Source of the DNA: Thermoplasmatota archaeon
GTDB lineage: Archaea; Thermoplasmatota; E2; DHVEG-1
Reading direction: 5' to 3'
NCBI GenBank assembly: GCA_018334795.1
Contig: JAGXLH010000079.1
Span: forward strand, 1-7,265
DNA: 7,265 nt
Shown piece after piece: positions 1-6,110 of the stretch (position 1 is its first letter; the number at the start of each line of letters is the position of its first letter). Below the pieces are notes generated by a model, which was not told the origin of the DNA, ran no database searches, and saw only the letters and a program-made list of their open reading frames with translations. Made by a program: the position numbers and the translations under genes.

Positions 1-826
1 CTTGCAAATCAGTTATCTTAGAAATCAGTTGTTTCATATCATGCGGGCAACTCATACCGATACAGAGTGCTTCACAATGATTTTTTTTGATTTCTTTTTG
101 TAAAAAAACATGAATGTTTCTTTTATCATTTTCAGAAGGTAATACGGGTTCTTCATCGACATACCATTTTTTTAAGAAATCCTTCGTCTGATCATACAAT
201 GATTGATCAAAAGCTACGAAGTGAATAGCGCAACCTCTTTTCATCAAAAACCAACTTGCTAGCAAGTCCATTTTGTTTTTTACCACACAACAAATAGTTC
301 CTTGTGTTCCATATGGTAATCCACCAGATCCACTAATTTTTTCCAGAAAAAGGAATGCTTGCTCATCTCGAATCTCAATGAATAACTCAACATCAGGTCG
401 ATTCAAATCAACTGATGCATGAAAACAATCGCAGACTGATTGACCAATGTGAACTGCAGCCTCCTGACTTGTATAATTATGCGTGCCACTCCTTCGTACC
501 CGTAATGCAAAAGAGGCTTGTGAGGTTAGACGAGTTTTCATCAAATTTAATACATCTTCAGTTAATTTTGATAATTCTGGAGACGATTCCCAAACTGGAC
601 TAAATGAAACAATACCAAAGATTTTTTTTAATATTTCAATTGATTTTCTAATTTCATCAGTATGAAGAAAAATACGACCACGTTTCATCGTAATTTCTAG
701 TGGAATGTTTTCTTGAGAAAACGCTTGTTTAATATTTTTTTTTAAATGGTAGGTGAACTGTCGGCGAGTGTATTCAGCTTTTAATCCGATTTCTCCATAT
801 CGAATAAGAATTTGAGATTGTTTCAC
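1..826 (-). CDS. ThiI-like THUMP protein with degenerate PP-loop (partial, C-terminus beyond window)
   Basis: This frame is open from the GTG at 826 to the window edge, giving 275 codons. It reads as the N-terminal two thirds of a ThiI-type tRNA 4-thiouridine synthetase. The NFLD opens with ILIRYGEIGLK (residues 6-16). A THUMP domain follows (about 60-165), with RVRRSGTHNYTSQEAA at 109-124 and NRPDVELFIEI at 142-152. The linker GSGGLPYGTQG (166-176) is the usual ThiI lead-in to the ATP pyrophosphatase domain. True ThiI next has an SGGxDS PP-loop; here residues 183-189 are KNKMDLL, followed by ASWFLMKRG. The domain after it also looks shortened. I infer that RNA binding is kept while adenylation and sulfur transfer are probably lost. 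GTG at 826 was chosen because it places the YGEIGLK motif at the usual distance from the N-terminus, no ATG lies upstream in frame, and a TATA-like element sits about 28 bases upstream. ThiI homology is confident; the function is not. Confidence 0.88.
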   Translation of the reverse strand, partial: MKQSQILIRYGEIGLKAEYTRRQFTYHLKKNIKQAFSQENIPLEITMKRGRIFLHTDEIRKSIEILKKIFGIVSFSPVWESSPELSKLTEDVLNLMKTRLTSQASFALRVRRSGTHNYTSQEAAVHIGQSVCDCFHASVDLNRPDVELFIEIRDEQAFLFLEKISGSGGLPYGTQGTICCVVKNKMDLLASWFLMKRGCAIHFVAFDQSLYDQTKDFLKKWYVDEEPVLPSENDKRNIHVFLQKEIKKNHCEALCIGMSCPHDMKQLISKITDLQ

Positions 827-849
827 AAAAACCGAAAACAGTGATGATA

Positions 850-860
850 ATACATATAGA
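850..860 (-). promoter_or_regulatory. TATA-like element for the ThiI-like gene
   Basis: On the minus strand this reads TCTATATGTA. Its centre lies about 28 bases before the GTG at 826, the spacing expected if the transcript begins at or next to the start codon. There is no purine-rich Shine-Dalgarno stretch directly before that GTG, which fits a leaderless mRNA. The assignment rests only on sequence and spacing. Confidence 0.4.
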
Positions 861-896
861 TTTGGATGGAAAAAGTATTTTATGAACCTGGTAAAT

Positions 897-906
897 TTTT
901 TATACC
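897..906 (+). promoter_or_regulatory. TATA-like element for the secreted Ntn hydrolase
   Basis: The sequence TTTTATACC lies about 29 bases before the ATG at 932, so transcription could start at that codon and produce a leaderless mRNA. Another AT-rich run at 911-925 could serve instead, but it is too close to 932 for a leaderless start. This element supports choosing ATG 932 over ATG 866. Confidence 0.4.
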
Positions 907-931
907 ACCATATACTATAATTTTATTGAAC

Positions 932-2716
932 ATGCATTATTCATCAAAGACCGTGTTTGGATTGGTATCATTATTCTTGGTAATCTTCCTTTTTAGTGCT
1001 AATACGGTCAATGCCTGTAAAGATATCATTGCAACAGGAGATGTTACTAAGGGAGACTATAATCTTTTGTTAAAAGTAAGAGACCCAAGTAGGCCTGGTT
1101 TACAAGTGCTTACCCATATTCCAAAAGGATACGAGTACACCTATCATCATCCGTGGACTGGAGAACCAATGTCTTTTCAAGTAAACCATTCTTATATTGG
1201 TGTGACCTCAGAACAAGATATTCCACCTAATATTGTAAAATCAGGTATGACGTTAACCGCTGCAGGTCTTGCTTTTGGTGATGCTGATTCAGTCTCCCGC
1301 TGGATCAATCCCACTCGTTATGCATGGGATGATTTTGATTGGATCAGATATAGTTGTGAACAAGCTACTACTGAATCTGAAGCCGTTCATCTCTTAACCG
1401 TTGAAGCAGTTGATCAATTACATGCAACAGGGGTTTCTGAAAATCTTTGTGTCATCGGACCAAATAAAGGGTATTTAATTGAAGCAGATGCCTACCGTTA
1501 CCATGTAAAAGAAATCAGTGATGATGTAGATGTTATTTCCAATTACCCAAGAGAATTATGGGATACACAATTAATTAGATCTCGATTCATCGCAGATTCC
1601 TATAATACAACAGTATCAAAAAACGTAATTGAAAACGATCTTATTCATTTGAATGGGATTGCTCAGATCAGAATACTGAATATATCTTCAGATTCAATAC
1701 TAGTAAGACAACTACCGTTTTTTACAAATATTGGGTATCATGATGGAAAACCATCATTTTTCATGCCGCCAAAAACAATACACGTTGGGAAATCTAAAAC
1801 TGTTGGTGATTTTTATGTTTCACTAAAGTCTGTTTCTGGAAATAGCGCAAGAGTTCAATTAACAACTGCGGTGCATGCATGGGAACAAGCAGTATTAGAC
1901 CAGATTCATCCAAGAAAAGGACAGATCACTGTTTCCGATATGATTGAATGGTCTCGATTGGATGCTGATGACCTTAAGGATGTTAGACCAATGTGTGAAG
2001 CAACATATCCTTATGAAGGTGTTGCTATTTATCAAATACCATCTGAAAACTATCAATTCCTAAGCAAGGGATGGTTTTCTGCAAATCATGCTTGTAGTAG
2101 TATTTATGTGCCATTTCATAACTCAAACACTGATATTTATCAAACTTATGAAACGGGGGAATCTGCACAATTATCTTTGTCTCTCTATCAAAATTATTCA
2201 GATGAGTTACTTCCTATCATTCAATCCGTTGAAGAAGTGTTTTTAAGTGAAAATAGTTTTTTTGACATTTGGGCAAAACAAGGCACTTCATCACAAGCAG
2301 TCGTATCAGACGTATTGACCAAGGTGGATACCAGCATGCAAGAACAAGCGTGGCTTATGCAAAGACTTCTATACAATATTAGTAAACTTGGAAGAAATCA
2401 ACAAAAGACACTTTTCAATTGTTCAGAAGGGCTTTGGAATACCAATTATACAACTTCAATTGAATCAATGGGAGATAGTCTAACTGAATTTTCATTGCAT
2501 CCGAGTTTTTTAAAAGAAACCATAATTCAGATTATGCAGTCAACCTGTACCAATTATATTAACATAACAGAAATTATTGGTCATCCCGTTGATGAATTAA
2601 TAGAAGTATATGAACAAGGAAATTATTTGTTAAATCAAGAACAATATATTGATGCTGCAGTATTATTTCAACAAATAATCAACCAATCTAAAAACTATTT
2701 TATGACCAATAGTTAA
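932..2716 (+). CDS. Secreted N-terminal-nucleophile hydrolase, peptidase C69/C45-like
   Basis: This is a 594-aa secreted protein. Residues 1-28 form a signal peptide: a short basic start (MHYSSK), a hydrophobic core (VFGLVSLFLVIFLFSA), and a signal-peptidase-type end, VNA. The next residue is Cys29, opening CKDIIATGD. In the C69 dipeptidase, C45 acyltransferase and choloylglycine-hydrolase group an N-terminal Cys is the nucleophile, so secretion cleavage alone could expose it. KVRDPSR (residues 48-54) sits where this fold keeps Arg and Asp partners. GPNKGYLIEADAYRYHVKEI and SNYPRELWDTQ resemble the core of the family. Likely chemistry is hydrolysis of a C-N amide bond outside the cell; the substrate is unknown and could be a peptide or an N-acyl compound. 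Nine N-x-S/T sequons fit archaeal surface N-glycosylation. The roughly 200 C-terminal residues are not recognised. ATG 866 is in frame but would bury the signal peptide behind 22 residues, so ATG 932 is preferred. Confidence 0.75.
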   Translation: MHYSSKTVFGLVSLFLVIFLFSANTVNACKDIIATGDVTKGDYNLLLKVRDPSRPGLQVLTHIPKGYEYTYHHPWTGEPMSFQVNHSYIGVTSEQDIPPNIVKSGMTLTAAGLAFGDADSVSRWINPTRYAWDDFDWIRYSCEQATTESEAVHLLTVEAVDQLHATGVSENLCVIGPNKGYLIEADAYRYHVKEISDDVDVISNYPRELWDTQLIRSRFIADSYNTTVSKNVIENDLIHLNGIAQIRILNISSDSILVRQLPFFTNIGYHDGKPSFFMPPKTIHVGKSKTVGDFYVSLKSVSGNSARVQLTTAVHAWEQAVLDQIHPRKGQITVSDMIEWSRLDADDLKDVRPMCEATYPYEGVAIYQIPSENYQFLSKGWFSANHACSSIYVPFHNSNTDIYQTYETGESAQLSLSLYQNYSDELLPIIQSVEEVFLSENSFFDIWAKQGTSSQAVVSDVLTKVDTSMQEQAWLMQRLLYNISKLGRNQQKTLFNCSEGLWNTNYTTSIESMGDSLTEFSLHPSFLKETIIQIMQSTCTNYINITEIIGHPVDELIEVYEQGNYLLNQEQYIDAAVLFQQIINQSKNYFMTNS

Positions 2717-2760
2717 CTGATATTAGTTTAGATTTAAAAAAACGTATGTTATCTTATATG

Positions 2761-2766
2761 TTTTTT
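2761..2766 (+). terminator. T-tract terminator after the Ntn hydrolase
   Basis: A run of six T lies 45 bases past the stop codon. Archaeal RNA polymerase commonly terminates at such U-runs without a hairpin. This is the first T-run of that length after the gene. Confidence 0.35.
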
Positions 2767-2994
2767 ACAATATGACGCAGAATTTTAATAGAGTTAGTAA
2801 TACTTCATTTTTCTTCTTAATTTTCCTAACTGTCTTTTGTGTTTTTACTCAGCCGCTAGAATCTGAGTATGTCTGTCTATTTTGATATTATGTATCAAAA
2901 CTTACCTGATTTTAATCAGCATCTTGTTTCTTTAGAAGTATGTATTCCCCATGTAATTTAAATTGCTTTCTTTATTTTTTTAGGAGAAAGTAAT

Positions 2995-3091
2995 TTCAGG
3001 ATAACACATCTGGCCTCCTGAATACTTTAAAGGAATGTGAAACGGATTATGACAAACATAAAATACTCGAAGGAACTTAATTCAGGATAAC
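2995..3091. repeat. TTCAGGATAAC direct repeat pair with an inverted third arm
   Basis: TTCAGGATAAC occurs at 2995-3005 and 3081-3091; the match continues as CA after one mismatch. TCCTGAA at 3016-3022 is the exact complement of TTCAGGA at 2995-3001, leaving a 14-base loop. The three pieces lie roughly 100 to 200 bases upstream of the dpsL start, so they could be distal protein-binding sites. They could also be chance or remnant repeats. Confidence 0.4.
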
Positions 3092-3118
3092 GCAATTAGA
3101 AATAATTTAAAAAGATTT

Positions 3119-3133
3119 ATATTCAACGAATAT
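3119..3133. promoter_or_regulatory. Perfect 6-3-6 palindrome abutting the dpsL TATA box (candidate operator)
   Basis: ATATTC-AAC-GAATAT is a perfect inverted repeat. It ends one base before the TATA-like run at 3135-3146, covering the place where the TFB-recognition element would lie. A dimeric repressor bound here would block TFB/TBP loading. Iron or redox regulators are plausible because the gene is a ferritin, but the regulator is not identifiable from this window. Confidence 0.45.
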
Positions 3134-3134
3134 C

Positions 3135-3146
3135 TAATATATAATA
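3135..3146 (+). promoter_or_regulatory. TATA box of dpsL
   Basis: TAATATATAATA has its centre near 3140, which puts the expected transcription start near 3167. That leaves a leader of about 25-30 bases containing the Shine-Dalgarno site at 3179-3184. The weaker TTTATAT at 3116-3122 is an alternative. Confidence 0.5.
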
Positions 3147-3178
3147 CCAGTTCTGTTGAACGGTGAGAAACAGAATGT

Positions 3179-3184
3179 GGGAGG
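3179..3184 (+). promoter_or_regulatory. Shine-Dalgarno site deciding the dpsL start
   Basis: GGGAGG ends 10 bases before the ATG at 3195 and is the best ribosome-binding site in the window. It lies inside the longer reading frame that begins at the TTG at 3156, so it argues for the ATG as the true start. Confidence 0.65.
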
Positions 3185-3194
3185 CATTAAAAGA

Positions 3195-3752
3195 ATGGCT
3201 GCTGAAATAGCAAGAAAAATGGTAGAAAAAGCAGGTGTAGACGTTGATAAATTACTCAATCTTTTAGTAAAAAACGCTGCCGCAGAACTTACAACATACT
3301 ATTATTACACAATACTTAGAGCAAACCTCACAGGTTTTGATGGAGAGAGTTTGAAAGCAGTTGCAGAAGATGCACGAATTGAGGATCGTAATCATTTCGA
3401 AGCACTGGTTCCTCGTATCTATGAACTTGGAGGGAAATTACCAGAAGATATGAAAACATTTCATGACATAAGCGCTTGTCCACCAGCTAAATTACCTAAA
3501 GATTTAACCAAAACTGAAGAAATTGTAAAAGTCCTTTTGAAAGCAGAACAATGTGCTGTTCGAGGATACTCAGAAATCTGTAATATGACTGCTGGAAAAG
3601 ATCATCGAACTTACGACCTTGCACTTGCAATTCTCAATGAAGAAATACAACACGAAGCATGGTTTACTGAATTCTTAGGTAAAGGACCATCCGGTCATTT
3701 CAGAAGACCCGCAGGAAAAAACAGTCCTTTCGTATCAAAGTTTCTCGAATAA
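3195..3752 (+). CDS. dpsL: DPS-like ferritin (DpsL, thioferritin type)
   Basis: This 185-aa protein has the length and features of archaeal DpsL. The family forms a cytoplasmic 12-subunit shell that oxidises Fe(II), preferably with peroxide, and stores the iron, protecting the cell from oxidative damage. Four-helix-bundle ferroxidase residues are visible: E31 in AAAELTTYYYY, E63 and H67 in RIEDRNHFEAL, E118 in KAEQCAVRGY, and E150/H153 in NEEIQHEAWF. C95 (SACPP) and C120 (AEQC) are 25 residues apart, matching the conserved cysteine pair I recall for the Sulfolobus and Pyrococcus proteins; C129 is an extra cysteine. The ending GPSGHFRRPAGKNSPFVSKFLE is typical of the family. The start at ATG 3195 is set by the GGGAGG site; a TTG at 3156 would add 13 atypical residues. 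The gene stands alone, with its own promoter and a palindrome that suggests regulation. Identification is confident. Confidence 0.93.
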   Translation: MAAEIARKMVEKAGVDVDKLLNLLVKNAAAELTTYYYYTILRANLTGFDGESLKAVAEDARIEDRNHFEALVPRIYELGGKLPEDMKTFHDISACPPAKLPKDLTKTEEIVKVLLKAEQCAVRGYSEICNMTAGKDHRTYDLALAILNEEIQHEAWFTEFLGKGPSGHFRRPAGKNSPFVSKFLE

Positions 3753-3755
3753 ATG

Positions 3756-3815
3756 GTATATATTATACTAAAAAAACCTTCTTTTATTCTTTCCAACCAT
3801 TGATTTAATTTTTTT
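3756..3815 (+). terminator. Terminator region after dpsL
   Basis: Just past the stop codon comes a 13-base inverted repeat, GTATA-TAT-TATAC (3756-3768). A pyrimidine-rich stretch follows (3777-3793), then a run of seven T (3809-3815). The T-rich tracts are the likely archaeal termination signal. The short AT-only stem would be weak. Confidence 0.4.
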
Positions 3816-3898
3816 CATTCATTTTAAATAAGAGTTAAAACTTTCAATTTTTTGTTAACAAACGTCATTAAAAACATAGATGGTGAATGCACATAGAG

Positions 3899-3937
3899 AT
3901 TGTTTAAATAATCATTATTCGAAAATACTTAAACAAT
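3899..3937. promoter_or_regulatory. 9+9 inverted repeat upstream of the kinase promoter (candidate operator)
   Basis: ATTGTTTAA (3899-3907) and TTAAACAAT (3929-3937) are perfect inverted arms separated by 21 bases. A smaller palindrome, AATAAT-C-ATTATT (3907-3919), sits mostly inside the loop. The right arm ends about 12 bases before the TATA box at 3949-3956. The arm centres are about 30 bases, or three helical turns, apart, so two bound dimers on one DNA face are possible. AT-richness makes chance palindromes more likely, but nine perfect base pairs are notable. Confidence 0.45.
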
Positions 3938-3948
3938 TAATGTGCCAA

Positions 3949-3956
3949 TATAAAAA
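3949..3956 (+). promoter_or_regulatory. TATA box of the histidine kinase gene
   Basis: TATAAAAA lies about 48 bases before ATG 4001, predicting a transcription start near 3978 and a short leader that still contains the GGTGA ribosome-binding site at 3991-3995. Confidence 0.5.
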
Positions 3957-4000
3957 AAAGTTGTCTAAGCAAAATAAGGAAATTTCATTCGGTGACGATG

Positions 4001-5425
4001 ATGATATATAAGGCTAAAAAACTGTTATGGAATGTCATATCCAGTGGTCTTACTCATTCTCATGACATTGAGCCTCTTAGAAAAGTAATGCTCATCAATC
4101 TGATAACTCTTTCAGGTTTCTCCATACTTATGCTCTTATCTATCATTACCTATATACAACAAGCATATTTTTTGACCTTGATCGATGGGGTTTTTGGCGT
4201 CTTAGTGATAGGTCTTTTTTTCTATTTGAGAAAATTTAAAAAAATTGAACGAGTTGCTATTCTAGGTTCCGTTCTTTCAGGACTATTCTTTTTTATTTTA
4301 TTATTCAACGGTGGTGTTAACAACACCTCATTTATTTGGAGCTTAACTTATCCGCTCATCTCTTTATTTTTATTGGGCAGTAAAAAAGGATCTATATTTT
4401 CACTAACACTTTTAGGATTATCAGCAGTTGTGTTTATTTTTGGTGAACAAGTACCATTTTTCACAAGTTACAGTACAGATATTGTATTACGATTTATTCC
4501 CGCATATTTCATTATTTATTTATTTGCTCTTGTCATGGAACGAGTACGAGAACAAGTGCAAAATAATCTTACAGATTCAAACATTAAATTGAAAAAGGCT
4601 CATGATACTCTTCGATTATTTAACAAAGAACTAGAAACAAAAATAGAAGCCCGAACTACAGAAATTAAAAAATTATTGAAACAGAAAGATGAATTCATCA
4701 ATCAGCTTGGTCATGATCTTAAAAATCCACTCGGTCCACCAATAAGTTTACTTCCAATTCTAGAAAAACATGTTACCAATCAAAAGGACAAAGATATGCT
4801 CAATGTTGTTAAACGTAACATTAATTATATGAAAAGCCTTGTTCAAAAAACATTGACTTTAGCTCAATTAAACTCACCGAATACTACGTTATCAAAAAAA
4901 CGAATAAACCTTAAAGAAGAGTTTCAGGTAAGTATTACACAAAATAAATATTTGTTTGAAAAAAAGCAAATTAGTATATCATCTCACATTCCTGATGATA
5001 CTTTCGTTTACGCTGATCAAATTCGGCTAGAAGAACTGCTTAATAACCTTTTGAATAATGCAATCAAATACAATAATCAGCATGTTTCAATAGATATCAA
5101 TGTATCCGAAAAAGATAGTATGCTTGTTACTTCTATTCAAGATGATGGTGTCGGGATGAGTGCTGAACAACTTGATCATATTTTCGATGAATTTTATAAA
5201 GCAGACGAAAGCAGGCATGATTTTGATAGTAGCGGTCTTGGAATGCCCATCTGTAAACGTATCGTCGAAAAACATGGTGGTAAAATCTGGGCTGAAAGCA
5301 AAGGAATTGGAAAAGGAACAACCGTATTTTTCACTTTTCCAAAAAAAGAATTTGAAATAGATAAAAAAAATAATACTAGTACTTATAAGGAAATAGTAGG
5401 CAAAATTGATGAAATCATTGAATAA
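4001..5425 (+). CDS. Membrane-bound sensor histidine kinase
   Basis: This is a 474-aa two-component sensor. About six hydrophobic segments span residues 29-181, with only short loops and no large extracellular domain, so the stimulus may be sensed within the membrane. A charged coiled-coil linker (about 182-230) leads to the HisKA phosphorylation site GHDLKNPL, with His238. The HATPase_c domain has an N-box (EELLNNLLNNAIKYN, 344-358), G1 (DDGVGMS, 381-387), F-box (IFDEFYKADES) and G2 (SSGLGMPICKRIVEKHGGKIW). All catalytic boxes look intact. A lysine-rich tail of about 25 residues follows the last strand. GTG 3992, ATG 3998 and ATG 4001 are all in frame; 4001 is chosen because GGTGA at 3991-3995 is then five bases away. 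No receiver domain and no neighbouring response regulator are seen, so its partner must lie elsewhere. The ligand is unknown. Confidence 0.93.
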   Translation: MIYKAKKLLWNVISSGLTHSHDIEPLRKVMLINLITLSGFSILMLLSIITYIQQAYFLTLIDGVFGVLVIGLFFYLRKFKKIERVAILGSVLSGLFFFILLFNGGVNNTSFIWSLTYPLISLFLLGSKKGSIFSLTLLGLSAVVFIFGEQVPFFTSYSTDIVLRFIPAYFIIYLFALVMERVREQVQNNLTDSNIKLKKAHDTLRLFNKELETKIEARTTEIKKLLKQKDEFINQLGHDLKNPLGPPISLLPILEKHVTNQKDKDMLNVVKRNINYMKSLVQKTLTLAQLNSPNTTLSKKRINLKEEFQVSITQNKYLFEKKQISISSHIPDDTFVYADQIRLEELLNNLLNNAIKYNNQHVSIDINVSEKDSMLVTSIQDDGVGMSAEQLDHIFDEFYKADESRHDFDSSGLGMPICKRIVEKHGGKIWAESKGIGKGTTVFFTFPKKEFEIDKKNNTSTYKEIVGKIDEIIE

Positions 5426-5465
5426 TCATTTCTATGATTTACATACCGCACCGACAAACGAAATG

Positions 5466-5936
5466 TTATTTAACTTTTTTACCAACTAATTGTTGTAGAA
5501 TCTTTTTAGCCTCGTTAGTTGTTATTTGAGTAAAGGAGAATTTTTCTTTACCGGAGTTCCACGCTATTTTTAATTGATGCGGAGTGGATTTATCATCTTG
5601 ATAATGCTGTCCAGTTTTAATTCTAATTTTTTTGATTTCAGGTTCCGAAATAAAAAAATTACCTTCTGTTTCATTAATGATTTGATCTTTACTCATCGAC
5701 AGATATCTTTCATGAAAGGTTGCTCGGTTAGCCATTTGATTACCGATTCGCTTTAGGAATCCCTCCCCACTTGCTTTTGAGTCTTGAGAGGTCTTTTTCG
5801 CTTCTTCCTTTAACATTTTATTTGTTAATTGAGCAACAATGATTCCTTCACCAGTAATGATTAAATTATATGCTTTAGATCCAAACATTCCACTCTGAAC
5901 ATTTGGAATAATCCCTAACACATTTTCTTCACTCAT
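5466..5936 (-). CDS. Conserved-looking hypothetical protein, possibly PH/GRAM-like
   Basis: This 156-aa soluble protein has no signal peptide, membrane segment or cysteine. I do not recognise a named family. The N-terminal half alternates short strand-like segments (VLGIIPNV, YNLIITGEGIIVAQL) with a lysine-rich helical insert (about 40-75, ending GFLKRIGNQMANRATFHERYLSM). The second half has FFISEPEIKKIRIKTG, HQLKIAWNSGKEKFSFTQ and a closing helix, NEAKKILQQL. The order 'LIIT-G-GIIVA', then 'I-EIKKI', then a strand pair and a C-terminal helix is reminiscent of bacterial PH-like or GRAM-like domains, where the first motif is usually a 'LTDKRLI' type. That is an inference about fold, not function. 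The gene is convergent with the histidine kinase, 40 bases apart, so co-transcription is excluded. A TATA-like element 28 bases upstream suggests a leaderless message starting at ATG 5936. Confidence 0.75.
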   Translation of the reverse strand: MSEENVLGIIPNVQSGMFGSKAYNLIITGEGIIVAQLTNKMLKEEAKKTSQDSKASGEGFLKRIGNQMANRATFHERYLSMSKDQIINETEGNFFISEPEIKKIRIKTGQHYQDDKSTPHQLKIAWNSGKEKFSFTQITTNEAKKILQQLVGKKVK

Positions 5937-5959
5937 GAAAGAAGATAGAATGAAACTTC

Positions 5960-5968
5960 AAATTTAAT
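5960..5968 (-). promoter_or_regulatory. TATA-like element for the 156-aa protein
   Basis: On the minus strand this reads ATTAAATTT. Its centre is about 28 bases before the ATG at 5936. No Shine-Dalgarno site precedes that ATG (the bases are pyrimidine-rich), so a leaderless start is likely. Confidence 0.4.
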
Positions 5969-6017
5969 GATTTCGATGATTAATATCACTGTTTTTTTCC
6001 ATAAAAAAAGAAAACAA

Positions 6018-6040
6018 TGCAGGGGACGAGATTCGATCAT
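6018..6040 (-). pseudogene. tRNA 3'-end-like fragment (acceptor strand plus T-arm), copy A
   Basis: On the minus strand this ends ATCGAATCTCGTCCCCTGCA. That resembles a tRNA 3' end: T-loop (ATCGAAT), T-stem 3' strand, a seven-base acceptor strand CCCCTGC and discriminator A, of the kind found in archaeal tRNA-Leu. The T-stem 5' strand is disrupted, and no matching GCAGGGG 5' end lies upstream on that strand, so it is not a functional tRNA gene. It could be a remnant or an attachment-site copy left by integration into a tRNA gene. Copy B is at 6712-6735. Confidence 0.4.
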
Positions 6041-6110
6041 GTTTTACTTGTAAAAATAATGGGTTTATAATAGTGAAGATACCTCATCGAGAGTCTGCGC
6101 CAAGGGTGTA

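Larger units (their letters stand above)
2717..3110. other. Non-coding stretch downstream of the Ntn hydrolase, with short repeats
   Basis: No convincing gene lies here. It holds a T-tract at 2761-2766, an inverted repeat CTGATT-TT-AATCAG at 2906-2919, and TTCAGGATAAC at both 2995-3005 and 3081-3091. The first copy of that 11-mer is followed by an inverted arm, TCCTGAA, at 3016-3022. A 30-codon reading frame at 2869-2961 has no supporting signal. The dpsL promoter begins just after this stretch. Confidence 0.6.

Noticed and set aside
415..665. Short plus-strand reading frames inside the ThiI-like gene
   Set aside because: They lie antisense to a frame with clear THUMP homology and show no recognisable protein features.
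866..931. ATG 866 as the start of the Ntn hydrolase
   Set aside because: It would place 22 extra residues before an otherwise textbook signal peptide and would put the start inside the divergent promoter region. ATG 932 fits both the signal peptide and the TATA spacing.
1007..1018. Lipoprotein attachment at VNAC of the Ntn hydrolase
   Set aside because: The residue before Ala is Asn, which is unusual for a lipobox, and the Cys is better explained as the catalytic nucleophile of the Ntn family. It is not fully excluded.
2869..2961. 30-codon frame starting MSVYFDIMYQNL
   Set aside because: It has no ribosome-binding site, no nearby promoter of its own and no recognisable sequence; length is within chance expectation.
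5087..5360. Short reading frames on both strands over the kinase ATPase domain
   Set aside because: They overlap the conserved N, G1, F and G2 boxes of the histidine kinase and are shadows of it.
6018..6110. A complete minus-strand tRNA gene ending at 6018
   Set aside because: No GCAGGGG 5' acceptor strand, D-arm or anticodon arm can be placed upstream on that strand, and the T-stem is broken.
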